DNA of 64,000 nt from JAAYTY01 sp964569245 (GTDB lineage: Bacteria; Fermentibacterota; Fermentibacteria; Fermentibacterales; Fermentibacteraceae): assembly GCA_964569245.1 (NCBI GenBank), contig CAZMTK010000003.1, positions 178,702-242,701 on the forward strand, given 5' to 3'. The notes below the pieces were generated by a model, which was not told where the DNA came from, made no database searches, and was given only the letters and a program-made list of their open reading frames with translations. This document shows positions 6,712 to 16,631 of this stretch, one piece after another. A program made the position numbers and the translations under genes. Positions within the stretch are counted from its first letter, which is position 1; every line of letters begins with the position of its first letter.

Positions 6712-9527
6712 GGGGGGCTCGACATCACCATCTTCAGAACCATCCCGAGATCCTCGATGCGGTACGGCTTGGTGGCCACTCCGTCGAACCCGAACCCGGC
6801 TGGATCGCCGAGTACGGGGTCGTTGGAGTATCCGCTCGAGACCACCATTCGGACGCCGGGCAGAATCTCGCGGAGCCTGTCGGCTATCTCCAGGCCTCCC
6901 GGCCCTCCGGGTATGGTCAGGTCGAGAACGGCGACGTCGAACGGCCTGCCGGTCGATGCGGCCTGGAGCGCAAGAGCTTCGGCGGCATCCGCATCCACTG
7001 CCGTCTCGACCCGGTAGCCCAGGGCGGTGAGCATGTCCTTCGCGACCGAGAGGATCATCTCGTCATCGTCGACAACGAGGATCTGTCCATGTCCGGTGAT
7101 GTCGGATTCGACCTGCTCCGAGGCTTCCTGGAGGGTTTGCCGCGTGGCCGGAATGTAGACGTGGATGGTGGTTCCGACTCCGCCTTTCGACTCTGCGACC
7201 ACATGCCCCCCGTGCTTCGTGACGATGCTGTAGCTCGCTGCCAGGCCGAGTCCAAGCCCGTCCTGCCTCGTCGTGAAATAGGGGTCGAAGATCTTCGGCA
7301 GCACTTCCTCGGGGATGCCTGGCCCCTGGTCGGCGATCGTGACGTGCACGTAGTTGCCGGCCGTGACCGGAGGGGTGTCCACGGCCAGGTCGAGGTTCGA
7401 TGCGGCCACGATTATGGTGCCTCCCGAAGGCATAGCCTGCTGCGCGTTCAGCGCGATGTTGCTGAGGGCCTGGGCGAGCTGCTCAGGGTCGGCCTCCACG
7501 GGCCAGAGGTCGTTCCGGATGCGGAACTCGCACCTCACCTTGCCGCCTGACAGCACGAAGTCCACCACCTCCCTCAGCATGCGGGCGACGTCCATCAGCT
7601 TCTTTACCGGGCGGCCGCCCTTGGAGAAGGTCAGGAGCTGCTGAGTAAGCGCACGAGCCCTGAAGGAGGCCTTCTCGGCCTCCTCCAGCTTCCTGGACAC
7701 CTCGTCGGGGTCGTCCAGAGCCATGCGGGCCAGGCTGACGTTGCCCAGGATGGCAGTCAGGAGATTGTTGAAATCGTGGGCGATTCCCCCGGCCAGAATG
7801 CCCAGTGAATCGAGCTTCTGAGCCCTCAGCGCGTTCTGCTCGCTCCTCCTGATCTCGGTCACGTCCCTGTAGAGCCACAGGTGGCCCAGAAGCTCGGAGC
7901 CCTGCCTGATGGGCACGTAGTCGCGCTCCAGAAGGACGCCGCTCTTCATCTGGAGCTCCTGCGCCGAGACGGGCGCTCCGCCGGCGGCGAGCGAAGCCGT
8001 GCTCTCGAGGAATGCCTGGGGATCGGCGAAGAGCTGGCTCACTGACCCGGCGGCCAGATCGCCCCGGAGACCGATGAGGTCGTTGCACGACGACAGGCGG
8101 AACATGCGGCAGCATGCCGAGTTGGCGAAAAGGATCACGCGGTCGGGGCTCTCGGCCAGCACGCCTGCGCTGAGGTTCTCCATGAGCGCCATGTACTGCG
8201 CCATGTTGGTCCGGAGCTGGCCCTCCACCTGCCGCCTCTGTATGGCTGCACCCAGTATGTTCGCGGCGGCGTGCAGCGCATCCGACTCTTCCGGCGACCA
8301 CACCCTCTCGGACCTGCAGTCGTTGAATCCGATGAAGCCCCACAGCCGCGCCCCGCAGAACACCGGCTCGACGTGGACCGACTTGACGGCGTGCCTTTCG
8401 AGGATGGAGCGCTCCTCCCCCTGCATCTCCCTCACGATCCCGCCTGTGCTCCGGCCCTGAAGAAGCTCTCTCTGCCACGACTCGGGCAGGACGAGCTGCC
8501 TCAGCTCGACGTCCCAGGATCTGGATTCGACCCCCGGAGAGCACCACTCGTAGGCGTAGGCGACCAGGATCCTGCCTCCGGATTCGCCCGACACTCTGAA
8601 GATGTAGGTCCTGCTGGCATCGGCAGCCCTGCCGATCTTCTCAAGGAAGCTGCCGATCTCCGCCTTCCAGTCCCCGTATCGCAGGAACCTGTCGGCCGCG
8701 AAGCTCACGGCGCCCAGGATCCGCTCGCGCCTTCCGAGCCCCTCCTTTTCCGCAACCTGGTCGGAGACGTCCATCCCGAGGCTGGCCACGCCGGACGGAC
8801 GACCGTACCTGTCCCGCAGGAGGGCGTTGCTCCAGGAGATGAGCCTCTGTCCCAGAGGCGTCCTGACGGGGCTGGCACCGGACTCCCTCGCCGAGCTCGA
8901 GGAGAGGACGCTCTCGAATGCGTGCCTGATGCCCTCCCTCGACTCCTCCGGCAGGCACGTCTCGAACCAGTCCCTGCCCAGGAGCTCCTGCCGGGGCATC
9001 CCTGCGAGCTCGGCGGCGAGCCTGTTCGCGAAGACCACCCTCCCCCTCGTGTCGAGGATCAGAGCGAGCATCTCGATGTTGTCGAGGAACTCCTGGAACT
9101 GGCTCTGCGTGTCCTTCTGGGAGGAGATGTCCCTGTAGACCGCGACGACCCCGACCTGCCTGTCGCCGTAATGGACGGGGTAGCCGACGATGGACACCGG
9201 GATATGGCGGCCGTCCTTGTGCGTCCTCACCGCTTCCAGGCGTACCACCTCGCCCGACAGGACGGCTCTGGATACGCTGCTGGCCTCGGGGCCCATGCTG
9301 CCGCGGGCTACGAGGTCGTTTATCTTCCTGCCTCTCGCCTCGGCGGCAGTGTAGCCGAAAAGGTCCCCGAAGCCGCGGCTCGACTGCAGAACGCGATCCT
9401 CGTTGTCCACCACCACTATGGCATCGGGCGACTCGTCGAAGATCTGCCTGAGGAAGTCGCTGTCGGGGAAGAAGGAACTCTCGGGGGAGTCCCCCCTCCC
9501 GGGCGACGGGTCCTCTGGTCGGGGCAT
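6684..9527 (-). CDS. Hybrid sensor histidine kinase, PAS-PAS-GAF-PAS-HisKA-HATPase-REC
   Basis: A 947-residue soluble hybrid kinase. No membrane segment is evident, so it senses a cytoplasmic signal. Approximate layout: PAS 24-140 (DAIVVVDNEDRVL), PAS 141-265 (ALILDTRGRVVFANRLAAEL), GAF-like 270-430, PAS 435-560, dimerisation domain with the phospho-acceptor His in LGILAGGIAHDFNNLLT, HATPase with NIALNAQQAMP, IADQGPGIP and GLGLAASYSI, and a C-terminal receiver with VVDDDEM, phospho-acceptor Asp in VAVLDLTIPG and Lys in ATKPY. The NtrB-type H-box with a terminal receiver suggests a phosphorelay to an unlinked output protein. It overlaps cobO, but a functional link to cobalamin is not shown. 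Confidence 0.92.
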   Translation of the reverse strand: MPRPEDPSPGRGDSPESSFFPDSDFLRQIFDESPDAIVVVDNEDRVLQSSRGFGDLFGYTAAEARGRKINDLVARGSMGPEASSVSRAVLSGEVVRLEAVRTHKDGRHIPVSIVGYPVHYGDRQVGVVAVYRDISSQKDTQSQFQEFLDNIEMLALILDTRGRVVFANRLAAELAGMPRQELLGRDWFETCLPEESREGIRHAFESVLSSSSARESGASPVRTPLGQRLISWSNALLRDRYGRPSGVASLGMDVSDQVAEKEGLGRRERILGAVSFAADRFLRYGDWKAEIGSFLEKIGRAADASRTYIFRVSGESGGRILVAYAYEWCSPGVESRSWDVELRQLVLPESWQRELLQGRSTGGIVREMQGEERSILERHAVKSVHVEPVFCGARLWGFIGFNDCRSERVWSPEESDALHAAANILGAAIQRRQVEGQLRTNMAQYMALMENLSAGVLAESPDRVILFANSACCRMFRLSSCNDLIGLRGDLAAGSVSQLFADPQAFLESTASLAAGGAPVSAQELQMKSGVLLERDYVPIRQGSELLGHLWLYRDVTEIRRSEQNALRAQKLDSLGILAGGIAHDFNNLLTAILGNVSLARMALDDPDEVSRKLEEAEKASFRARALTQQLLTFSKGGRPVKKLMDVARMLREVVDFVLSGGKVRCEFRIRNDLWPVEADPEQLAQALSNIALNAQQAMPSGGTIIVAASNLDLAVDTPPVTAGNYVHVTIADQGPGIPEEVLPKIFDPYFTTRQDGLGLGLAASYSIVTKHGGHVVAESKGGVGTTIHVYIPATRQTLQEASEQVESDITGHGQILVVDDDEMILSVAKDMLTALGYRVETAVDADAAEALALQAASTGRPFDVAVLDLTIPGGPGGLEIADRLREILPGVRMVVSSGYSNDPVLGDPAGFGFDGVATKPYRIEDLGMVLKMVMSSPPCSSRRRES

Positions 9528-9594
9528 CGCTTCCTCCGAGGTTCTGTGCCATCAAATCTAGGAGAGGGGAGCCCTCGCGGCAAAAACCCTCGGC

Positions 9595-11685
9595 TCAGGC
9601 GTCCCTGTACTGGAGGAGATAGAGGTTGTGGTATATGCCGCGCCTTGCGAGGAGCTCCTGGTGCGATCCCCTCTCGACGATCATGCCGTCGTCCATGACG
9701 AGTATCTCGTCCGCCTTCTGGATGGTGCTGAGCCTGTGGGCGACTACGATGCTCGTCCTCCCCCTCATCAGCGTCGCGATGGCCTGCTGGATCAGCTTCT
9801 CCGTGGCGGGATCGACGCTGCTCGTAGCCTCGTCGAGTATCAGTATCCTCGGGTCGTGCGCAAGAGCGCGGGCGAAGCACAGGAGCTGCTTCTGGCCCGT
9901 GGACAGGGTCGCCCCCCTCTCGGCCATCACCTCGTCGAAGCCTCCGGGGAGCCTCTCGATGAAGCCCCTGGCCTGGACCATGTCGGCAGCTCTGACGACG
10001 GAGCCCCGGTCCATCCGGGTTCCGAGCCTGATGTTCTCCTCGACTGTCCTGCTGAAGACGAAGGCGTCCTGCAGCACTATGGCCATGCAGCTCCTGAGCC
10101 GCTCCGCAGGCATGTCCCGGAGGTCCGTGCCGTCGATCCTGACGGAGCCGGAGGCCGGATCGTAGAAGCGGCACAGCAGGTTTATGATGGAGGTCTTCCC
10201 TGCGCCGGTCGGTCCCACTATGGCAACGGAGCGCCCCGGCTCCACTACGAAGGATATGCCCTTGAGGACGGGCTTGTCAGGCACATAGGAGAACTTCACG
10301 TCGTCGAACTCCACCTTGCCCTCGACTGGTGCGCCATCCGAGGACCGGGCCTCGAAGACCACCTCGGGCCTCGCATCCATGATCGTGAAGACCCGCTCCG
10401 CAGATGCCATCGCGCTCTGCATCACGTTGTACTTCTCGCTCATGTCGGCTACGGGATTGAACATCTGCCTCACGTAGCTGATGAACGCCACGAGAGCTCC
10501 GAGCGTCAGTGACCCTCCAAGTACGCCCAGCCCTCCGAAGACGATCACGAGGGCCACTCCTGCGGATGCGATCACCTCGATCAGGGGGCGGAAGACGCCG
10601 AAGATCACCAGCTGCCTCATGTTTGCGTCGAAGTACTCCCTGTTCGTACCGCTGTACTCGCTGCGCCTCGCGCCCTCTCTGCGGAAGATCTGGACCACCT
10701 TCACCCCCGAAAGATCCTCGGCCAGGGTGGCGTTCAGCTTCGCGAGCAGCCTCCTCACCTCCCGGAAGGCTCCCCTGACCTTCCTGCGGAACACCATGGA
10801 CACCACCGCAAACACGGGAAGGACTGCCACTGACACGAGCGCGAGCCTGGCGTTCATCGCGAACAGGATGACGATCGTGCCCCCCAGCAGAAGGACATCC
10901 CTCACGAGGTTCACGAGGACGGCGCTGACCATTTCGTTGAGAGCCTCTATGTCGTTCGTGACCCTGGTGACCAGCCTGCCGACGGGATTCCGGTCGAAGA
11001 ACGACAGGGAAAGTCCCTGAACATGCCTGAAGAGGGCCGTCCTGAGGTCGTACATCGAGCGCTGGGCGGCGATCTGCAGGCTGAGCACGTTCCCGTATCC
11101 GGCCAGCAGACCTACGAGTATGAGCGCGCCGCCGAGCAGGGCCAGTCTGGTGATCCCCGCGATGTCGGCGCCCCTGACCCTGACGATGACAGAGGGAGGT
11201 ATGTCAGGGAGCCCTGCCTCGGGCACCAGCCAGTAGTCTCCCCTGACGATGCCTGTGGTATCGTCGAAGAGTTCCGAGGGGAAGAGGTAGTATGTCTGCG
11301 GCTGCAGGCCCGGCGAGTGCACTATTCCGTACCTCAGCGCGGGGTCGACGTTCTCCAGCGACGCCTTCCGCACGAGCACCGATCCCGAGTCCGCCCTTAT
11401 GAAGTCGCCGCTGTCAGGCTGCAGGGACATGAGGGAGTCGCAGGAGCCTGGATCGGCCTCGTACACCTGGTACAGACGGGCCAGGTATCTGTCTATCCCC
11501 AGCTTGCTGATGTAGGGGATGAGGAGATCCAGCCCCGTGGAGACCGACATGAAGAGCAAGGCGAGGAGAAGAAGCCGGGCATGGGGCTTCACATACCCGA
11601 GCAGCCGCCCGACCAGCCGCCGGTCGTACGCCTTGCCCTCTATCAGATCGCTGTCGAAAGGCGAGGGCCCGTGTCCGGGCGGCAT
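9595..11685 (-). CDS. ABC exporter half-transporter, catalytically competent NBD (MdlB/SmdB-like)
   Basis: A 696-residue half transporter with an N-terminal type-IV exporter membrane domain and a C-terminal nucleotide-binding domain. Walker A is GPTGAGKTS, Walker B ILILDEATSSVD keeps the catalytic Glu, but the signature is LSTGQ instead of LSGGQ. Between the first and second membrane segments (about residues 70-185) is an unusual soluble insertion of roughly 100 residues, so it is longer than the usual 580-600. Its ATG overlaps the stop of the upstream half transporter as ATGA, implying coupled translation and a heterodimer. The substrate is unknown; such pairs export drugs, lipids or peptides. 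Confidence 0.9.
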   Translation of the reverse strand: MPPGHGPSPFDSDLIEGKAYDRRLVGRLLGYVKPHARLLLLALLFMSVSTGLDLLIPYISKLGIDRYLARLYQVYEADPGSCDSLMSLQPDSGDFIRADSGSVLVRKASLENVDPALRYGIVHSPGLQPQTYYLFPSELFDDTTGIVRGDYWLVPEAGLPDIPPSVIVRVRGADIAGITRLALLGGALILVGLLAGYGNVLSLQIAAQRSMYDLRTALFRHVQGLSLSFFDRNPVGRLVTRVTNDIEALNEMVSAVLVNLVRDVLLLGGTIVILFAMNARLALVSVAVLPVFAVVSMVFRRKVRGAFREVRRLLAKLNATLAEDLSGVKVVQIFRREGARRSEYSGTNREYFDANMRQLVIFGVFRPLIEVIASAGVALVIVFGGLGVLGGSLTLGALVAFISYVRQMFNPVADMSEKYNVMQSAMASAERVFTIMDARPEVVFEARSSDGAPVEGKVEFDDVKFSYVPDKPVLKGISFVVEPGRSVAIVGPTGAGKTSIINLLCRFYDPASGSVRIDGTDLRDMPAERLRSCMAIVLQDAFVFSRTVEENIRLGTRMDRGSVVRAADMVQARGFIERLPGGFDEVMAERGATLSTGQKQLLCFARALAHDPRILILDEATSSVDPATEKLIQQAIATLMRGRTSIVVAHRLSTIQKADEILVMDDGMIVERGSHQELLARRGIYHNLYLLQYRDA

Positions 11686-13520
11686 CAGTCACCGCCTCCG
11701 CCGGAGGTGCCGGCCGGGCCCGAGCGCCTGGCCTCCTCCTCCAGCTGCTGCATCCTGCAGAGCTCCGCGTAGAAGCCGCCCCTGGCGACAAGGTCCTCGT
11801 GCCTTCCGGATTCGGCGACCCGCCCGCCGTCGAGCACGATGATCAGGTCGGCCCTCCGGACCGAGCTCGTGCGGTGGGCTATCACGATGCTGGTTCTGCC
11901 TTTCATCCGCTCCGAGAGACTGGAGAGCATAGCGGCCTCGGTCTCAGTGTCCACGCTGGACATGGCGTCGTCGAGGACCAGTATCCTCGGATCTGCGGCA
12001 AGCGCCCTCGCGATCGCCACTCGCTGCTTCTGGCCTCCCGACAGGGTCACTCCCCTCTCGCCGACCAGGGTGTCGTAACCTTGAGGGAACTGCACTATCT
12101 CGTCGTGGATCTGCACCTCGCGCGCCAGAGCCTCGATCTGCCCGCGTGTGAGACCGTCCGCTCCGAAGGCGATGTTGTCGGCCACGGACATGGCGAACAG
12201 GAAGGTCTCCTGCGGCACGTAGCCGAAGAGGCCCCTGACCGTTTCGAGCTTCAGGTCCAGAACGTCACGGCCTCCGATGAACACTGTGCCTCTCGGAGGG
12301 TCGTAGAGCCGCATCAGGATCTCGACGAGAGTGGTCTTCCCGCATCCTGTCCGTCCGACTATTCCCAGAGTGGAGCCCGCCGGCACGGAGAAGCTCACGT
12401 CTTCCAGCACGCTCTCCCCCTCGTCGTACCTGAAGGAGAGGCCGCGCACGTCTATGGACGGTTCGGGGGCTTCGCCGTAAGGCCCGTCGACGATGCCGGG
12501 CTGCGTCTCGAAGATCTTCTGCAGGCGCTCCATGCTCGCGGTGCCCCTCTGCACGAGGTTCACCACCCAGCCCACGGCCATCATCGGCCAGATGAGCGTG
12601 CCGATGTAGGCGGAGAAGGCTACGAACTCGCCGAGGCTCACCTCGCCCCTTATGACCATGCGGCCGCCGGCTCCGAGAAGTATCACCATGCTCGTCATGG
12701 CCAGGGCTCCGATGAGCGGTTCGTTGAAGCCCCAGAGCCTGCCCAGCCTTATGTTCTCCCTCGCGCACCTGTCGGCTTTCATGGCGAAGTAGCGGTCCTC
12801 GGAGGCCTCGTCCCCGTAGGCCTTGACCACCCTGATCCCGGAGAAGCTCTCCTGAGCCCTGTCGGTCAGATCGGAGAATGCCTCCTGCACCGCCTTGAAG
12901 CCGCTGTGTACGAGCCTTCCGAACCGCAGCATAACCAGGGTGAGCAGCGGCAGGGGTATGAGGGTCATGAGGGTCAGGCCGACGTTCATCGTCAGCATGA
13001 TCGAGAGGCTCGCGACAGCCAGCACGAATGCGTCGAAGGAGGCGAGGGTGCCCATCCCTACGGCCATTCGCACGGCATTGAGGTCGTTCGTGGCGTGGGC
13101 CATCAGATCCCCTACCTTCGTGGAGTCGAAGAACTGCGGGGACATCCTCTGCAGATGGTCGTAGAAGGACTGCCTCAGATCGCGCTCTATCTTCATGCTC
13201 GACCCCATGATGAAGTAGCGCCAGCAGAACCTGCAGACCGCCATCCCGATCGAGACCGCGACGATGCCCGCACCCATGAGCGCGATGCGGCTGCCGGTCG
13301 CCGAGCCACGGGCGAGCTGGTCTATCACGTGCTGGGTGATCTTCGGGATCACGAGCTGGAGAACGTCCACCAGGACGAGGGCAGCCACGCCGGAGGCGAT
13401 CGCCCTGCGGTGGCTGAGCATCAGTCCGGCGAGCCGCCTGAAGCTGGACTTGTCGAATCTGCGGCGTTCCGTCCCCCTGTGCTTCAAATCTGCGACCTCC
13501 CGCGTGGAGCGCGGCTTCAC
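11685..13520 (-). CDS. ABC exporter half-transporter, degenerate NBD partner (MdlA/SmdA-like)
   Basis: A 611-residue half transporter with six predicted membrane segments (about 35-310) and a C-terminal NBD. Walker A GRTGCGKTT and signature LSGGQKQR are canonical, but Walker B reads ILVLDDAMSSVD: the catalytic Glu is replaced by Asp. Together with the LSTGQ signature of the partner, this gives one consensus and one degenerate ATP site, as in heterodimeric exporters such as TM287/288 and LmrCD. The gene is first of the pair; a small lipoprotein-like gene lies 25 bases upstream. Confidence 0.9.
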   Translation of the reverse strand: MKPRSTREVADLKHRGTERRRFDKSSFRRLAGLMLSHRRAIASGVAALVLVDVLQLVIPKITQHVIDQLARGSATGSRIALMGAGIVAVSIGMAVCRFCWRYFIMGSSMKIERDLRQSFYDHLQRMSPQFFDSTKVGDLMAHATNDLNAVRMAVGMGTLASFDAFVLAVASLSIMLTMNVGLTLMTLIPLPLLTLVMLRFGRLVHSGFKAVQEAFSDLTDRAQESFSGIRVVKAYGDEASEDRYFAMKADRCARENIRLGRLWGFNEPLIGALAMTSMVILLGAGGRMVIRGEVSLGEFVAFSAYIGTLIWPMMAVGWVVNLVQRGTASMERLQKIFETQPGIVDGPYGEAPEPSIDVRGLSFRYDEGESVLEDVSFSVPAGSTLGIVGRTGCGKTTLVEILMRLYDPPRGTVFIGGRDVLDLKLETVRGLFGYVPQETFLFAMSVADNIAFGADGLTRGQIEALAREVQIHDEIVQFPQGYDTLVGERGVTLSGGQKQRVAIARALAADPRILVLDDAMSSVDTETEAAMLSSLSERMKGRTSIVIAHRTSSVRRADLIIVLDGGRVAESGRHEDLVARGGFYAELCRMQQLEEEARRSGPAGTSGGGGD

Positions 13521-13545
13521 TGAATGTCGGACGGAGAGGTTCGGG

Positions 13546-13899
13546 TCAGTCGCCGGGCAAGTCCCCGGAGGCGGGCTCGCCCTCTAGCACGCAGTCCACG
13601 ACCCAGATCCTCTGCAGCTCCGGTCTCACGGGCCATCCCTCGAGTGCAACGGGTCTTCCGGTCAAGGACACGACGTCGCCCCAGCCCTTCCTGAGCTCGG
13701 TCGGGACGTCGCCCGTGAGAACATAGTACACGCCGCCCGGAGTCTCGAGGATAATCGTCTCAGACAGGGTCCCCGCCGCGAGCACCTGGACCGTTCCGGT
13801 AAGGCGGATCAGACCCTCCTCCGGGGCGGCATCGCGGCCCGAGCAGCAGACGCAGAGCAGCGCAAGGCCCGTGCGCACCGGGAGAAACGCTCGTCTCAC
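13546..13899 (-). CDS. Small exported protein, possibly lipoprotein, unknown function
   Basis: A 117-residue protein with a GTG start and a short hydrophobic leader (TGLALLCVCCSG). The double Cys at the end of the hydrophobic stretch could be a loose lipobox, but the residues before it are not the usual LAG/LSA pattern. The mature part (IRLTGTVQVLAAG, TIILETPGGVYYVLTG, GDVVSLTGRPV, IWVVDCVLEGE) has the short beta-strand periodicity of an OB-fold-like domain. It sits 10 bases after the stop of the M16-like gene and just before the ABC exporter genes, so all may be co-transcribed. Confidence 0.6.
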   Translation of the reverse strand: MRRAFLPVRTGLALLCVCCSGRDAAPEEGLIRLTGTVQVLAAGTLSETIILETPGGVYYVLTGDVPTELRKGWGDVVSLTGRPVALEGWPVRPELQRIWVVDCVLEGEPASGDLPGD

Positions 13900-13909
13900 A
13901 ACGGATCCT

Positions 13910-15208
13910 TCATCTCGCCAGCGGCCACGGTTCCAAGCCGCCGACGCTCACAAGCGAGGTGTCGGCAACCAGGCCCCAGGCGACAGGCCCCCTCCACCTC
14001 GAGAGCACCTCCCCCAGGGAGGAGGGATCGAAGTTCGAGGCAATATCGCGATAGAGCCACAGGTTGCGCCAGTCGCCGGTCGCGATGTCGTACAAGCCCA
14101 TCATATACGCCTGGTCCTCGCGAGCGGACAGCATCATGGAGAAGGCTGTCGCGGCGGTTGCGAGGGTGCCCGCCGCCTCCTCGGCGTCGTAGTCGCCTTC
14201 TGCGACTCCGGCGGTCACCTCCGCGAGCAGGGGACAGGCCCGCTCCGGCCGGGGAGAGCTGACATAGAGGTATCCCCAGCCCCTGCGGCCCATGCTGGCC
14301 CCCGAGTACGTGGCGTATGTCAGTGCGCTGTCGGTGCGCACGACCTGCCACAGCTCGTCGCTCAGGACATCCATGGCCGCAGCGAAGAGCGGGAAGTCGG
14401 GGCTGTCGGGGGGGGGAGCCGGGAACTTGGCGACTGCATAGGCCGTCAGAACCGGGGCGTGCTCTACGACGAGGGTGTCGGATCGCAGCGGGAAGGCCGG
14501 CGGGGGGAGATTCTCGTCCCGGCCCGGCGGGATGCCTTCGAAGCAGTCCTCCAGCAGCTCGGCGAGAGATTCAGCCGGCATGCTCCCGGCATGGGTCACC
14601 AGGATGTTCCCCGACTTCATGCGGGATTCCAGGAAGCCGGCGGCCTGGTCGCGGGTGAAGGAGCCTATTGTGGAGGGTATTCCGTCAGGCCTGAGGGAGT
14701 AGGGATGTCCCGGGAGCAGGCCGGCGTTCGCCACGAGCCATACCCTGCTGTCAGGGTCGCTCCTCTCGATCAGGAGCTCCTGCAGGAGGCGGGCTCTCAC
14801 CTGTTCGACGGCCGACGAGTCCATCTCGGGGTTCAGCATGCAGTCTGCAAAGGCATGGAGGAGCTCCGGCAGGTCGGGGGACAGGCAGGTCAGCCTGATG
14901 GCGCTGTAGTCGTAGGCATAGACTCCGGACCATTCGGCCTGGGTCCTGTCGAGGAGGGCCCGCCAGGACGGACCAGGATACAGCCTCGAACCCATGAGCG
15001 CGCACTCCAGCGCGAAGGATTCCAGGCCCTGAGTGCCGGTGTCGAGCCCGGAGGTGCCCCCCACCAGGAAGAAGGACAGCCCCTCCACGGGGATGCCGTC
15101 GAGCTGTCTGCTCACCAGCCTGATCCCGCAGGGCAGCTCCAGCTCGGACACCCCGCCGGGCACGCCGCGGGCTGCGGCCGCCATCAGAAGGAGGACCGCT
15201 GCGATCAC
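13910..15208 (-). CDS. M16 peptidase-like protein lacking the zinc motif
   Basis: A 432-residue M16-fold protein with signal peptide (MIAAVLLLMAAAARG). The GTG start at 15208 overlaps the TGA of the upstream M16 gene (GTGA). The reading frame stays open further upstream, but that part is antiparallel shadow of the upstream gene. At the place of the HxxEH zinc motif it has GLESFALECAL, so it cannot bind zinc in the normal way. In bacterial two-component M16 peptidases the inactive subunit supplies the R/Y pair and pairs with an active HxxEH subunit; that is the likely role here. It probably acts in the periplasm. Confidence 0.85.
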   Translation of the reverse strand: MIAAVLLLMAAAARGVPGGVSELELPCGIRLVSRQLDGIPVEGLSFFLVGGTSGLDTGTQGLESFALECALMGSRLYPGPSWRALLDRTQAEWSGVYAYDYSAIRLTCLSPDLPELLHAFADCMLNPEMDSSAVEQVRARLLQELLIERSDPDSRVWLVANAGLLPGHPYSLRPDGIPSTIGSFTRDQAAGFLESRMKSGNILVTHAGSMPAESLAELLEDCFEGIPPGRDENLPPPAFPLRSDTLVVEHAPVLTAYAVAKFPAPPPDSPDFPLFAAAMDVLSDELWQVVRTDSALTYATYSGASMGRRGWGYLYVSSPRPERACPLLAEVTAGVAEGDYDAEEAAGTLATAATAFSMMLSAREDQAYMMGLYDIATGDWRNLWLYRDIASNFDPSSLGEVLSRWRGPVAWGLVADTSLVSVGGLEPWPLAR

Positions 15209-16509
15209 GGCAGCGCCTCCGGGACGTCCATCACGAAGGCAGCCGAGGGTCGTCCCGAGACATACCTGTTCAGGAACCGCGTCACGTCCGCGAGCCCGAC
15301 GGCGGATACGCTCTCCGGGTATGTCTCGTAGTAATCTAGGCTCCCGAAGAGAGCCCACCAGAAGGGAAGGGTTTCGACTGCCAGGTCGTGCGCAGTCTGA
15401 GCATCGAGCAGGCGGCTCCTGGACAGGATCTCCGCCGCGAGCTCTATGCCCTCGGGATCGTAGTACGCCGAGTCGCAGAGCTGCCAGAGCTCCGCCCTCA
15501 GCGCCCTCAGGGCCTCGCGCGACCGCCCGGCCGGGACCGATCCGCCGATGGTTATCGCTGGGGCATACCTCTGGGTGAAGTACGATGCGGAGATGTCCGT
15601 GAAGGGGCCGTTCGTCACCAGGTCCGTGTAGAACTCGCCGCTCATCATGCCCAGGTAGGCGCCCCAGACGTCTGCCGCATAGGTCGAGGACGGATCCGAC
15701 CCGGCGGGGGGGCCCGCGAAGACCACTGATACGCTGGCCAGCCCCGTCTCGCTGGCCACTGCAACGGTGGTGTCCCTCGATATCTTCAGACAGACGTCCA
15801 GCCTGTCGTAGTCGCTCCTGCCGCCCCGCTCCCATCCGCCGAAGATCCCGGACGCCAGGGACAGGGCGTAGTCGGGGTCAATGTCGCCCGCGATGAAGAG
15901 GGCGCAGTTGTCCGGAGTGTAGTAGAGGTCCCTGAATCGGAGCAGGTCTTCTCGAGTGGCGCCCGAGATCACTTCGGGGGTGCCGATGGTGTTGACCCGC
16001 CAGGGTTCGCCGGGGCAGAGCGTCTCGTCGCGAACCCTCCAGTAGTCCCAGTAGGGGCTGGTCGTGCTTCTGCAGTACTCGTCGAGCACGACCTCCCTCT
16101 CGCGCTCGATCTCTCCGGGGTCCAGCAGGGGGGTCGCCACGGCGTAGTACATGAACTCCAGCCCCTCCCGGAGCCTTCGGCTGTCCGTAACGACGTAGTA
16201 CTTGACCAGCTCGTCGGAGGTCGTGCCGTTCCTTATGATGCCCAGCCTGCGCATCTCGCTGTTGTACGCGGTCTGGTCGGGGAGCATGGCATTGCCCTTG
16301 AAAACCATGTGTTCGTAGAGATGGGCCAGCCCGCACGTCTCCTCGGACTGGCAGGTGGCCCCGGTCCTCACGGCTACGCACACTGTGACTATCTCCGCGG
16401 CGTGATCTTCGAATAGGACGACCTGGAGGTCGTTCAGGAGCACCGCCTGCCGGAGTCCGGTCACGCCCTGGGGGGGCGAAGCCAGGATCGCGAGGAGCGG
16501 GAGCAGCAT
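15205..16509 (-). CDS. M16 family zinc peptidase, active subunit
   Basis: A 434-residue M16 (insulinase/pitrilysin, mitochondrial processing peptidase-like) protein with a short signal peptide (MLLPLLAILASPPQG). The inverted zinc motif HxxEH is present as HLYEH in the segment GLAHLYEHMVFKGNAM, and the downstream ligand Glu is probably in EREVVLDEYC. Translationally coupled to the inactive M16-like gene. Together they should form a periplasmic heterodimeric clam-shell peptidase that degrades or processes small peptides. Confidence 0.92.
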   Translation of the reverse strand: MLLPLLAILASPPQGVTGLRQAVLLNDLQVVLFEDHAAEIVTVCVAVRTGATCQSEETCGLAHLYEHMVFKGNAMLPDQTAYNSEMRRLGIIRNGTTSDELVKYYVVTDSRRLREGLEFMYYAVATPLLDPGEIEREREVVLDEYCRSTTSPYWDYWRVRDETLCPGEPWRVNTIGTPEVISGATREDLLRFRDLYYTPDNCALFIAGDIDPDYALSLASGIFGGWERGGRSDYDRLDVCLKISRDTTVAVASETGLASVSVVFAGPPAGSDPSSTYAADVWGAYLGMMSGEFYTDLVTNGPFTDISASYFTQRYAPAITIGGSVPAGRSREALRALRAELWQLCDSAYYDPEGIELAAEILSRSRLLDAQTAHDLAVETLPFWWALFGSLDYYETYPESVSAVGLADVTRFLNRYVSGRPSAAFVMDVPEALP

Positions 16510-16631
16510 AGTCGTCTCCGGGGTAGGTGGTTGGCGCGAGTATCGCTGGAATCAGGTCGCGGGGTCAAGCTCGCGGGCGCAGGGCGGGCATGGACCGGCA
16601 GCATGCCGTTTGCTAATCTATTCGCGGCGGA

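Noticed and set aside
11799..13523. 574-residue plus-strand open frame opposite the ABC transporter
   Set aside because: It is a high-GC shadow frame: Pro/Arg/His/Gly-rich composition with no motif, while the minus strand encodes clear ABC motifs.
13910..15835. Long 641-residue protein including the second M16-like gene
   Set aside because: The extra N-terminal part lies antiphase over the upstream M16 gene and has no family character; the GTG at 15208 gives a proper signal peptide.
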